DNA of 38,512 nt. It comes from an uncultured beta proteobacterium. Lineage in GTDB: Bacteria > Pseudomonadota > Gammaproteobacteria > Burkholderiales > Burkholderiaceae_C. The position numbers and the translations under genes were made by a program. Positions 26,094-33,412 of this stretch are shown piece by piece; position 1 is the first letter of the stretch; each line of letters opens with the position of its first letter. The notes beneath the pieces were generated by a model that saw only the letters and a program-made list of their open reading frames with translations, had not been told where the DNA came from and made no database searches. The stretch lies in the NCBI GenBank assembly GCA_903945325.1, contig CAJAVE010000301.1:1-38512 (forward strand), written 5' to 3'.

Positions 26094-26954
26094 CTAGCGC
26101 ACACGTGAGCGCTCGAACAAGGGCATCACCTTGGGCAGGTTGGCCTCAATGTCGGCAATCCGACTTTTGCCCGAGGGGTGTGTGGATAGCCACTGCGGCG
26201 GCGCGCCCTTGCTGGCTGCCCCCATCTTTTGCCACAAGGTCACGCCTGCGCGTGGATCGTAACCAGCCCTGGCAGCCAGTTCCATGCCGACCAGATCGGC
26301 TTCGGATTCGTCTTCGCGGCCAAACTCCAGGGTCAACAAATTGGCACCACCACTGGCAAGGCCATCGGTGATACGCGGGTCTATGCCAAAGAAACTGGCC
26401 GCCAGCGCGCCGCCAATGCGGGCGGCACCGTGGGTGACGGCGCTTTTTCCCATACGTTCGCGGGCGTGCTCGCGCAGCGCGTGGGCAATTTCGTGGCCCA
26501 TAACCATCGCTACTTCGTCGTCGGTCAGCTTGAGTTGCTGCAGGATACCGGTGTAGAAAGCAATCTTGCCACCCGGCATGCAGTACGCGTTGATCTGGTT
26601 GGAGTCAATCAGGTTAACTTCCCACTGCCAGGTGCTCGCGCGCGGGTTCCACTCCATGGCAAACGGAGTGATTTTCCTGGCAATGGCGCGCAGGCGCACC
26701 ACCTGAGGGTTGTCTTTGGGCACCAGGGCACGTTTGCTGTCGGCCTGGGAGAGAACCTGCAGGTATTGCTGCGCGGCTGACCGCTCCACCTGTTCAGCCG
26801 GGACCAGCTTGGCAAACGAGGAGTTCTTGCCCACCTCCACGCCCTCCCGCGCCACGGATGGCAAGCTTGCACCAAGCAGGCAAACTGCCAGTAAAAAAGT
26901 GAGTGGCCACGACGCCGCGCACCCGGACCTGATTGTGAAGTAGGTAACTGTCAT
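26094..26954 (-). CDS. Exported M48-family zinc metalloprotease
   Basis: 286 residues from the ATG at 26954, which directly precedes a signal sequence (SWPLTFLLAVCLLGASLPSVA); a longer open frame to 27074 would bury that signal. The zinc site is HEIAH (H154, E155, H158) in MVMGHEIAHALREHARERMG. The third ligand is the Glu in EDESEADLVGMELAARAGYD (about 218). The C-terminal STHPSGKSRIADIEANL block is typical of the periplasmic LoiP/BepA-type M48 proteases, which degrade or mature misfolded outer-membrane proteins. No TPR domain is present, so LoiP-like is the closer comparison. There may be a lipobox-like Cys in the signal region (LLAVCLLGAS), so lipoprotein status is uncertain. Its start is only 17 bp from the divergent ampG start. 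Confidence 0.92.
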   Translation of the reverse strand: MTVTYFTIRSGCAASWPLTFLLAVCLLGASLPSVAREGVEVGKNSSFAKLVPAEQVERSAAQQYLQVLSQADSKRALVPKDNPQVVRLRAIARKITPFAMEWNPRASTWQWEVNLIDSNQINAYCMPGGKIAFYTGILQQLKLTDDEVAMVMGHEIAHALREHARERMGKSAVTHGAARIGGALAASFFGIDPRITDGLASGGANLLTLEFGREDESEADLVGMELAARAGYDPRAGVTLWQKMGAASKGAPPQWLSTHPSGKSRIADIEANLPKVMPLFERSRVR

Positions 26955-26971
26955 GACGGTATTATTCCTCG

Positions 26972-28297
26972 ATGACCACACCAACGCCCGACACCCCTCC
27001 ATCGGCTGACAAGCCCACCTGGCTTGACACCATGAAGGTGTACTTGGAGCCTGCCTCGCTGCGCATGCTGTCACTGGGTTTTTCCGCTGGGCTGCCGTTG
27101 GCCTTGGTATTTGGCACTTTTTTCTTCTGGCTGCGCGAGGCCGGCATTGACCGCACCACTATTGGTTACCTGAGTTGGGTGGGCATGGCCTACACCTTCA
27201 AGTGGACCTGGTCACCGTTGGTGGACCGCATGCCCATCCCGCTGCTCACCCGCGCTCTGGGTCGGCGGCGCAGCTGGCTGGTGGTATCACAATTGGCCAT
27301 AGCTGCCGGTCTTGTGGGCATGGCCTTTAACGACCCCAAGCTGTCGCTGGCGCCTGCGGTGTGGTGTGCGATTGCGGTTGCCTTCGGCTCGGCCACGCAG
27401 GATATTGCACTCGATGCCTTCCGCATTGAGTCGGGCGACAGCGAGCACCAGGCGGCCTTGTCGGCGACCTACCTGGCCGGCTACCGCCTTGCGATGATCT
27501 GGTCGGGCGCTGGTGCGCTGGTGCTGGCGGCCCGCGCCGAGGTGCCCGACGCGGCGCTGTACCAACACGGCGCCTGGCAGACCGCCTATCTGGTCATGGC
27601 GGCCAGTATGTTGCCGGGGCTGCTGACGGTGCTTTTGTCAAAAGAACCCGCCCAGCGCGCCATACCGGCCAGCCGCAATGCGCTGGAGTGGTTCAGGGGC
27701 GCGATGCTGGATCCCTTTGCCGACTTTCTGAAGCGCTACGGGCGCAGAGCGTTGGTGATCCTGGCGTTGATCGCGGTCTACCGCATCAGTGACGTGGTGC
27801 TGGGCATCATGGCTTACCCGTTCTTCGTCGACCTGGGCTTTACCAAGGAGGAAGTGGCTGCTGTCAGCAAGGTCTATGGTGTCATCATGACCCTGCTGGG
27901 CGCCTTTGTGGGTGGTGCCCTGGCGTTGCGTCTGGGCGTGATGCGGGTGCTGATGTTGGGCGCCTTGCTGAGCGCGGCGAGCAATCTGCTCTACGGCTGG
28001 CTGAGCAGCCGCGGGCACGACCTGGGCGCGCTGGTGTTCGTTATTTCTGCCGATAACCTTGCGGGCGGTCTCGCGACCTCGGCCTTCATTGCCTACATGT
28101 CGTCACTGACCAATGTGAATTACTCGGCAACCCAATACGCTCTGTTCAGTTCCATGATGCTGCTCCTGCCCAAGTTTCTGGCGGGCTATTCGGGCCTGTA
28201 TGTGGACCACTTCGGCTATACCAGCTTCTTCACGGTAACCGCTATGCTGGGCGTTCCCGTGCTGGTCCTTGTAGGGATTGCTTCGCGCATGAAATAG
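26972..28297 (+). CDS. ampG: AmpG-family muropeptide permease (MFS)
   Basis: 441-residue inner-membrane transporter of the AmpG/acetyl-CoA transporter branch of the major facilitator superfamily. It imports anhydro-muropeptides released by cell-wall turnover so that they can be recycled, and it feeds AmpR-type beta-lactamase signalling. Diagnostic blocks near the N terminus are LGFSAGLPLALVFGTFFFWL, REAGIDRTTIGYLSWVG and FKWTWSPLVDRMPIP; the GRRRSWLVVSQ loop and ATQDIALDAFRIE follow. About 12 hydrophobic helices are present. The start at 26972 has no visible ribosome site; Met at 27032 (MKVYLEPASLRML) is an alternative that still keeps the whole core. Confidence 0.93.
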   Translation: MTTPTPDTPPSADKPTWLDTMKVYLEPASLRMLSLGFSAGLPLALVFGTFFFWLREAGIDRTTIGYLSWVGMAYTFKWTWSPLVDRMPIPLLTRALGRRRSWLVVSQLAIAAGLVGMAFNDPKLSLAPAVWCAIAVAFGSATQDIALDAFRIESGDSEHQAALSATYLAGYRLAMIWSGAGALVLAARAEVPDAALYQHGAWQTAYLVMAASMLPGLLTVLLSKEPAQRAIPASRNALEWFRGAMLDPFADFLKRYGRRALVILALIAVYRISDVVLGIMAYPFFVDLGFTKEEVAAVSKVYGVIMTLLGAFVGGALALRLGVMRVLMLGALLSAASNLLYGWLSSRGHDLGALVFVISADNLAGGLATSAFIAYMSSLTNVNYSATQYALFSSMMLLLPKFLAGYSGLYVDHFGYTSFFTVTAMLGVPVLVLVGIASRMK

Positions 28298-28328
28298 GCC
28301 TCAATGCCACGTGAAATGTGCGCAAATA

Positions 28329-28345
28329 GCTACATAATTGATAGC
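28329..28345 (-). repeat. Dispersed repeat, copy B core (intergenic, opposite orientation)
   Basis: On the minus strand this reads GCTATCAATTATGTAGC, which differs from the cores at 11184-11200 and in alr (near 36400) by two bases each out of 17. The flanks are too worn to align over the full 44 bp. It lies in the 176-bp gap between ampG and the two-component operon. Confidence 0.5.
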
Positions 28346-28403
28346 AAATCAGCGCTCCATTCATTCGCCACTACCCGTGAAACGGCGCAGCGCTAGGGCT
28401 ATG

Positions 28404-28418
28404 TTTACGGAACTTTAC
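28404..28418 (-). promoter_or_regulatory. CpxR-type direct repeat upstream of the two-component operon
   Basis: TTTACggaacTTTAC on the plus strand is GTAAA-N5-GTAAA on the minus strand. That is exactly the consensus spacing and sequence of the CpxR box of enterobacteria, and a 10-bp period suits an OmpR-class dimer. It lies 55 bp before the regulator start, so autoregulation of the operon is likely. Confidence 0.6.
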
Positions 28419-28473
28419 AGCCGCTACAAGCCACGCGCACATGCCTGCGGGCAGGCAGCGCTAGACTGCCACC

Positions 28474-29190
28474 ATGAACCAGCACCTTTTGATGATTGAG
28501 GACGATGCCCGCCTGGCGGCTATGGTGGCGCAGTATTTGCAACAATCCGGCTACACCGTCAGCTGCGCTGGCGATGGGCATAGCGGGTTGGAGTCGCTCG
28601 CCAACCCGGCAAAAGGAACGTCCACCGATTTGGTGATTCTGGATTTGATGCTGCCCGACATGGATGGCCTGGAAGTGTGTCGCCGCATTCGCGCGCTTCC
28701 GTCGGGCTTGGCCCAGACACCCGTTTTGATGCTCACCGCCAAGGGCGATGCCATGGATCGCATCATTGGTCTGGAAATTGGTGCCGATGACTACCTGCCC
28801 AAGCCGTTTGAGCCGCGTGAACTGCTGGCGCGCATTCGTGCCGTACTGCGCCGCCGTGGCGAAAGCCCAACCACCGAAAATTTGACACTGCGGTTTGGCT
28901 CTTTGGAAATTGACCGCGATGCCCGTAGCGTCAGCGTGGCCGGCGTGTCCTGCGACCTGACCTCCTACCAGTTTGACCTTTTGGTGACCCTGGCTGAACG
29001 TGCCGGAAGGGTACTGACACGGGACCAGATCATGGAAACCGTGCGGGGTCGTGAACTCGACGCCTTTGACCGCTCCATAGACGTGCATATGGGCCGCATC
29101 CGTGCCGCCATTGAGGCCGATGCCAAAGCCCCCAAGCGCATTCTGACGGTGCGCGGTGTGGGCTATGTGTTTGCCCGTCAGCAGGATTGA
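28474..29190 (+). CDS. OmpR-family response regulator, CpxR/RstA-like
   Basis: 238-residue two-component response regulator. The receiver (1-120) has the acidic pair in LLMIEDDARLAAMVAQYLQQ, phospho-acceptor D57 in LVILDLMLPDMDG, and the conserved Lys in YLPKPFEPRELLARIRAVLR. The C-terminal winged helix (about 140-235) shows LTSYQFDLLVTLAERAGRVL, then DVHMGRIRAAIEAD and a closing RGVGYVFAR. It is followed after 27 bp by the gene for its sensor kinase. Sequence alone does not separate CpxR, RstA and similar types, but the CpxR-type box upstream points to an envelope-stress role. Confidence 0.93.
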   Translation: MNQHLLMIEDDARLAAMVAQYLQQSGYTVSCAGDGHSGLESLANPAKGTSTDLVILDLMLPDMDGLEVCRRIRALPSGLAQTPVLMLTAKGDAMDRIIGLEIGADDYLPKPFEPRELLARIRAVLRRRGESPTTENLTLRFGSLEIDRDARSVSVAGVSCDLTSYQFDLLVTLAERAGRVLTRDQIMETVRGRELDAFDRSIDVHMGRIRAAIEADAKAPKRILTVRGVGYVFARQQD

Positions 29191-29217
29191 GCTCCGCACC
29201 GTCTCCGAAACCAACCC

Positions 29218-30504
29218 ATGAACCGCCTCTACCTGCGCATTTGGTTGGCTGTTGTACTTGCCGTTGCGGTGCTGACCTTTCTGGTGGGCTGGGCCTGGCG
29301 TATGGCCGCAGATGCGCCCTTGCGCGAGGTGGTGGCCCGCAATCAGGCGGGCGAAGTCATTGGCCATGGCCATGCCAGGATGAGACGCCCTCCCGGTGAG
29401 CCGGGCTCGGGTATGCAGCCGGGCGAACCAGGCTTGCGGCGCCTGCCCCCATCGTCTGATGGCGAATTCAGCGCTGGGGACGGACCCGATCACCCGGTAA
29501 GGGGACGTTTTGGTGCAGGCCCTGAGTTTGATGTGCGTATGCAGGATGGCCAGACCATTCACATTCATTTGCCGCGTCCGCCGCAATCCAGCTGGCGAGC
29601 GCCATTCGGTTTCTTCTGGACGCTGGGGCTGGTCGGCATTGCCGTGGCGTTGGCAACTTACCCCATCGTGCGCCGCCTTACGCGCCGGCTCGAAACCTTG
29701 CAACACAGTGTGCAGCAGTGGGGGGACGGCGACCTGAGCGTGCGCGTCCCTGTCGCGGGCGACGACGAAGTGGGGTTTTTGGCAACCCGCTTTAACCACG
29801 CCGCACAGCAGATTGAGACCTTGGTGAAGACGCGCGACGCGCTGTTGGCCTCACAAAAATCGCTGTTGGCCAATGCATCGCACGAGTTGCGTTCGCCGCT
29901 GACGCGCATTCGCATGGGACTGGAATTCATGGCTGGCACGAACGATGGTGCCGCAGCCCATGCCAAAGACGAAATTACCCGCAACATTGGCGAGCTGGAC
30001 CAGTTGATTGATGAAATTTTGCTGGCTAGTCGCCTGGACGCCAAAGAGGCTGACCTGGGCACCGTCGAACCGGTCGATCTGATCGGCCTGGCCGCAGAGG
30101 AGTGCGCGCGTACAGAAGCTACTTTGGATGTGCAGGTATCCGGTGGCGAGATGCTTGTACCAGGCGTGAGTAAATTGCTGCGCCGTGCTGTGCGCAACCT
30201 GCTGGAGAACGCCCGCCGCCACGCCAACGGCAGCGCCACATTGACGCTATCTGTGCAGGGGGTTGAAGCCCGCATCTGTGTGTGCGACAACGGCCCAGGC
30301 GTGCCCGATTCCTATCAAGAACGTATTTTTGAACCTTTTTATCGCATTCCCGGTGCATCCGAGCGCGATGGCGGCATGGGTTTGGGTTTGGCATTGGTCA
30401 AATCCATCGCCTTGCGCCATGGCGGGTCGGTGCAATGCAGCAATCGGGAAGACGGAGGAGCCTGCTTTGAAATCCGACTCCCTTTGTCAACCCATCCGGC
30501 TTAA
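29218..30504 (+). CDS. Two-component sensor histidine kinase (HAMP-HisKA-HATPase)
   Basis: 428-residue inner-membrane kinase, partner of the upstream regulator. TM1 covers about residues 5-30 (WLAVVLAVAVLTFLVGWAW). The periplasmic loop (about 31-125) is short, rich in Gly, Pro and Arg, and almost without predicted structure, with a GHGHARM cluster. TM2 is at about 128-150 (FFWTLGLVGIAVALATYPIV), then HAMP, then the phospho-acceptor H222 in LANASHELRSPLTRIRMGLE. The ATPase domain has an N-box (NLLENARRHA), DNGPGV, FEPFYRI and GGMGLGLALVKSI. All catalytic features are intact. The His/Met cluster in the loop may bind metal, which is speculative. Confidence 0.93.
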   Translation: MNRLYLRIWLAVVLAVAVLTFLVGWAWRMAADAPLREVVARNQAGEVIGHGHARMRRPPGEPGSGMQPGEPGLRRLPPSSDGEFSAGDGPDHPVRGRFGAGPEFDVRMQDGQTIHIHLPRPPQSSWRAPFGFFWTLGLVGIAVALATYPIVRRLTRRLETLQHSVQQWGDGDLSVRVPVAGDDEVGFLATRFNHAAQQIETLVKTRDALLASQKSLLANASHELRSPLTRIRMGLEFMAGTNDGAAAHAKDEITRNIGELDQLIDEILLASRLDAKEADLGTVEPVDLIGLAAEECARTEATLDVQVSGGEMLVPGVSKLLRRAVRNLLENARRHANGSATLTLSVQGVEARICVCDNGPGVPDSYQERIFEPFYRIPGASERDGGMGLGLALVKSIALRHGGSVQCSNREDGGACFEIRLPLSTHPA

Positions 30505-30577
30505 AAAACCTGGCCTGGATGACGGTAAACGTGTGTTTCTTCACGCTTTTGAAAAGACTTGTTCGTTTTTCACACAA

Positions 30578-30596
30578 ATGGGGGATACCCCCCCAT
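30578..30596. other. G/C hairpin in the 3' region of the two-component operon
   Basis: ATGGGGG (30578-30584) can pair with CCCCCAT (30590-30596) across a five-base loop. It is the first of three stem-loops between the kinase stop (30504) and the terminator (30716-30741). Possible mRNA stabiliser or part of a small RNA. Confidence 0.4.
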
Positions 30597-30691
30597 TCCC
30601 GTCGGTCGTACAGTTCATCCAGCTGCTGTCACAGTTCAAAAGGATAGAAGACCAAGGTGCATAAATCTTGGCTTCCAAACGATCCAACGAC

Positions 30692-30708
30692 GTCCCCCCT
30701 TGGGGGAC
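30692..30708 (+). terminator. First of two tandem terminator-like hairpins
   Basis: GTCCCCC-CTT-GGGGGAC is a perfect 7-bp stem with a 3-base loop, followed by TTTTAC. The weak T-run makes it a partial terminator at best. Confidence 0.5.
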
Positions 30709-30715
30709 TTTTACA

Positions 30716-30741
30716 AAGCCACCTCACGGTGGCTTTTTTTT
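30716..30741 (+). terminator. Strong Rho-independent terminator of the two-component operon
   Basis: AAGCCACC (30716-30723) and GGTGGCTT (30728-30735) form a perfect 8-bp stem with loop TCAC. The stem runs into a T-tract of eight (30734-30741). The operon that starts at 28474 would end here. On the minus strand the same hairpin follows waaF but is not followed by a T-run. Confidence 0.85.
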
Positions 30742-30747
30742 CGGAAA

Positions 30748-31749
30748 TTACAGGAGTGGAAGCACGTCGTGCGGTTGAATATCGACCAGGCAGCGCGTAT
30801 GGCCCAGCGGGCACTCGCGCCTGAAGCAGGGTGCGCAGTCCAGCGGTGGCTGGTAGCAGGCATCATTTTTGAGCCAGACCACATGTGCCAGAGTATTCAG
30901 TGGTGGCGTGTGAAGCGGGCTCGATGAGCCAAAAATAGCGACCTGCGGTACATCCAACGCAGCAGCCACATGCATCAGCCCCGAGTCGTTGCTGACCATG
31001 GCTTTGGAGGCAGCAATCACTGCCAACGCCTGATCCAGTGATGTGCGTCCCGACCAATCCAGGCAATGACCCGGACGAACCGCATTCACCGTATGGGCGA
31101 TGCCAGCACATAGCGCTGCTTCCTTGACCGAGCCCAACAAGACTACAGGCAAAGCCAACTGCTCTGCCAGTACGGAAAAGTGATTGGCGGGCCAACGTTT
31201 GGCCGGTCCAAATTCTGCCCCCGGGGCAAACACAAAGTAACTCTGAGGATGCAGACGCAGCGCCGTCAACGCAGCATCCATGGCTGGCCCAGATAGCTGC
31301 AGGCGGGGACGGTCGCCCGCCACATCGGCGTCACCACTGAGTGCAGAGTAAAACGCGACCATGGGAGGTCGCTCTCCGGCACTTGGGTTTGGCAGTCGCT
31401 GAGTGAGGACACCGTAGCGGGACTCGCCGTGATAGCCCACGCGCCTGGCAATACCTGCCCACCACGGCAACAAGGCGCTCTTGAGGGAATTGGGGCAAAC
31501 GTAGGCGGCATCAAACCGGCCACGCAACTGGCGCGCAAGGCTGAGGCGGTTTCTCCACTGCAAGCCACCGTGGGCAAATGGCAACGCTATGACTTCGGCT
31601 ACCTGTGGCATGGCCCGGTACACCGGTGCCACCGACGGAAGCGCTCCCACCGTGAGCACTTCACCGTGCGACTGCAAACGCCGCAGCAACGGCTCGGTCA
31701 TGACCGCGTCCCCAATCCACTGGGGCGCAATGACCAGAGAAGAAGTCAA
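30748..31749 (-). CDS. waaF: Lipopolysaccharide heptosyltransferase II
   Basis: 333-residue cytoplasmic or peripheral glycosyltransferase of the GT9 family. It adds the second L-glycero-D-manno-heptose to the inner core of lipopolysaccharide. It opens LVIAPQWIGDAVMTEPLLRR, the WaaF N-terminal block with the GD-x-V-M-T motif. It carries YVFAPGAEFGPAKRWPANHF (the sugar-nucleotide region) and KAMVSNDSGLMHVAAALDVP, the nucleotide-heptose-binding block of GT9, followed by a Cys-containing tail (CAPCFRRECPLGHTRCL). It begins 12 bp after the small zinc-finger gene and is the last gene of the minus-strand run. Confidence 0.93.
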   Translation of the reverse strand: MTSSLVIAPQWIGDAVMTEPLLRRLQSHGEVLTVGALPSVAPVYRAMPQVAEVIALPFAHGGLQWRNRLSLARQLRGRFDAAYVCPNSLKSALLPWWAGIARRVGYHGESRYGVLTQRLPNPSAGERPPMVAFYSALSGDADVAGDRPRLQLSGPAMDAALTALRLHPQSYFVFAPGAEFGPAKRWPANHFSVLAEQLALPVVLLGSVKEAALCAGIAHTVNAVRPGHCLDWSGRTSLDQALAVIAASKAMVSNDSGLMHVAAALDVPQVAIFGSSSPLHTPPLNTLAHVVWLKNDACYQPPLDCAPCFRRECPLGHTRCLVDIQPHDVLPLL

Positions 31750-31761
31750 GACCGGGGCCGC

Positions 31762-31956
31762 TCAATGCCCGTGAAAATGTTCGCCATCCTTGAGTTTGTA
31801 CACAGTGCCGCAGTAGGGGCACTTGGCCTCACCGGACTTGCCTACGTCCAGAAAAACGTTGGGATGCGTATTCCAGGTTTCCATTTTGGCCAGCGGGCTC
31901 GGGCACATGATTCCACCCTGGTGGTTCAGGTCTTTGGCCAGGAGTTCGATTTTCAT
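31762..31956 (-). CDS. Small zinc-finger (zf-CHCC type) protein
   Basis: 64-residue protein from the ATG at 31956, which is 1 bp after the ilvE stop (31958). It begins MKIELLAKDLNHQGGIMCPS and has the CHCC zinc-binding pattern: His in the N-terminal half with THPNVFLD, then KCPYCGTVYKL, and ends DGEHFHGH. Related proteins include the NDUFS6-like zinc-finger family and the short bacterial proteins found beside ilvE in Burkholderiales. The longer frame to 32064 overlaps ilvE and has no likeness. Function unknown; its tight packing between ilvE and waaF implies cotranscription. Confidence 0.85.
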   Translation of the reverse strand: MKIELLAKDLNHQGGIMCPSPLAKMETWNTHPNVFLDVGKSGEAKCPYCGTVYKLKDGEHFHGH

Positions 31957-31957
31957 T

Positions 31958-32911
31958 TCAGTTGACTTTCGTAAGCCAGTGGGCGTATTTGGGATTGCGT
32001 CCGTTGACGATGTCAAAGAACGCGCTTTGGATTTTTTCGGTGACAGGACCCCGGCTACCGACATAACCCGCCTTGCCGAGTTCGATGCGGTCTAGTTCGC
32101 GGATAGGGGTGATCTCGGCTGCAGTGCCGCTGAAGAACGCCTCGTCGCTGATATAGACCTCATCGCGGGTGATGCGCTTTTGCACCACTTCGATTCCGAG
32201 GTCCTTGCAAATATGCAGCACCGTGTTGCGGGTGATGCCATTCAACGCACCAGCGGACAGGTCCGGCGTGTAGACCACACCATCCTTCACCACAAAAAGG
32301 TTTTCTCCGGCACCTTCAGACACGAAACCGCTGGCATCCAGCAACATGGCTTCGTCATAGCCATCGTCGGTGGCTTCCATGTTGGCCAGAATGGAGTTGG
32401 TGTAGTTACTCACTGCTTTGGCCTGCGTCATGGTGATGTTGACGTGGTGGCGGGTGTAGCTGGAAATCTTGACGCGGATACCGCGCTTCATGCCTTCTTC
32501 ACCCAGATACGCACCCCAAGGCCACGCAGCAACCATCAGGTGGATGGTATTGCCTTTGGGCGAGACACCCAGCTTCTTGTCGCCGATCCAGGTCAGGGGA
32601 CGCAGGTAGCCCGACTCCAGCTTGTTATCGCGAATCACCGCTTTTTGCGCTTCGTTGACCTGATCCTTGGTGAAGGGAATCTGCATGCGCAAAATTTTGG
32701 CACTGTTGAAGAGTCGGTCGGTGTGCTCTTCCAGGCGGAAGATTGCTGTGCCGCCTTCACCGTTATAAGCCCGCACGCCTTCAAAAGCGCCGCAGCCATA
32801 GTGCAGCGTGTGGGTCAGGACGTGAATCTTGGCGTCGCGCCAGTCCACCATCTGGCCATCCATCCAGATTTTTCCGTCGCGGTCGGACATTGAGGGAGGC
32901 AAAGGGCTCAT
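31958..32911 (-). CDS. ilvE: Branched-chain amino acid aminotransferase
   Basis: 317-residue fold-type IV PLP enzyme. It performs the last step of leucine, isoleucine and valine synthesis, with glutamate as amino donor. Recognisable blocks are KIWMDGQMVDWRDAKIHVLT, THTLHYGCGAFEGVRAY, the PLP lysine K165 in MTQAKAVSNYTNSILAN, DGYDEAMLLDASGFVSEGAG and ITRNTVLHICKDLGIEV. The ATG at 32911 has AAGGA upstream, which decides this start. Length is normal. Second half of a minus-strand run; 87 bp separate it from the gene at 32999, so it could have its own promoter. Confidence 0.96.
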   Translation of the reverse strand: MSPLPPSMSDRDGKIWMDGQMVDWRDAKIHVLTHTLHYGCGAFEGVRAYNGEGGTAIFRLEEHTDRLFNSAKILRMQIPFTKDQVNEAQKAVIRDNKLESGYLRPLTWIGDKKLGVSPKGNTIHLMVAAWPWGAYLGEEGMKRGIRVKISSYTRHHVNITMTQAKAVSNYTNSILANMEATDDGYDEAMLLDASGFVSEGAGENLFVVKDGVVYTPDLSAGALNGITRNTVLHICKDLGIEVVQKRITRDEVYISDEAFFSGTAAEITPIRELDRIELGKAGYVGSRGPVTEKIQSAFFDIVNGRNPKYAHWLTKVN

Positions 32912-32998
32912 GGCATGTTTCCTTGGGGTCGTTGTCTTGGAAACGCTGATTTTACGACCCTGGCGAACCCAACACTCGATCGCCCAGGCGCGGGTCCG

Positions 32999-33409
32999 TC
33001 AAGCGCGGATCAACTCCCAATGGGCAAGCTTGCCCTGGGCAAACGTGCAGCACACGGTGGCATTGGCATCGTCCGTCCACTGGTATTGCTCGTTTGCCGC
33101 ATCCGGTTCACCCAAACGCTGGCCCAAAGCCCGTGTGTGGGCCAGAACTTGCAATAGTGTCATGCCACGCGACAGCCGGGAGTGCAGCATCACCGCGTTG
33201 GCAACCGTGCCAACAGGCCGGGCTGCCGCGCGCTGCAAGACCTTCAACATACGGGTCATGTGCAACAGCGCCCACATCACGACGCCACCGGCTGCAAGAG
33301 CGAGCCCTGCCAGACCGTAGGCGCGATAGGCAAAAAAACCAAGGCCTATGAGCACGATCACCGCGCAGACCGTCTTGAGCGCATTCCATGGCATATTCAT
33401 GAGACGCAT
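32999..33409 (-). CDS. Unknown membrane-anchored protein after radA
   Basis: 136 residues from the ATG at 33409, 3 bp after the radA stop; in-frame ATGs at 33400 and 33394 are alternatives. Two hydrophobic helices lie at about 10-30 (LKTVCAVIVLIGLGFFAYRA) and 32-50 (LAGLALAAGGVVMWALLH). The rest is a soluble domain with QRAAARPVGTVANAVMLHSR and a C-terminal part ending CTFAQGKLAHWELIRA, which looks like a beta hairpin. I do not recognise the family. Its coupling to radA suggests cotranscription, not function. Confidence 0.78.
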   Translation of the reverse strand: MRLMNMPWNALKTVCAVIVLIGLGFFAYRAYGLAGLALAAGGVVMWALLHMTRMLKVLQRAAARPVGTVANAVMLHSRLSRGMTLLQVLAHTRALGQRLGEPDAANEQYQWTDDANATVCCTFAQGKLAHWELIRA

Positions 33410-33412
33410 TGT

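Noticed and set aside
28405..29799. 464-codon frame on the minus strand opposite the two-component pair
   Set aside because: It is the antisense shadow of two clear signalling genes, has no family likeness, and shows the His/Gln-rich composition typical of such shadows.
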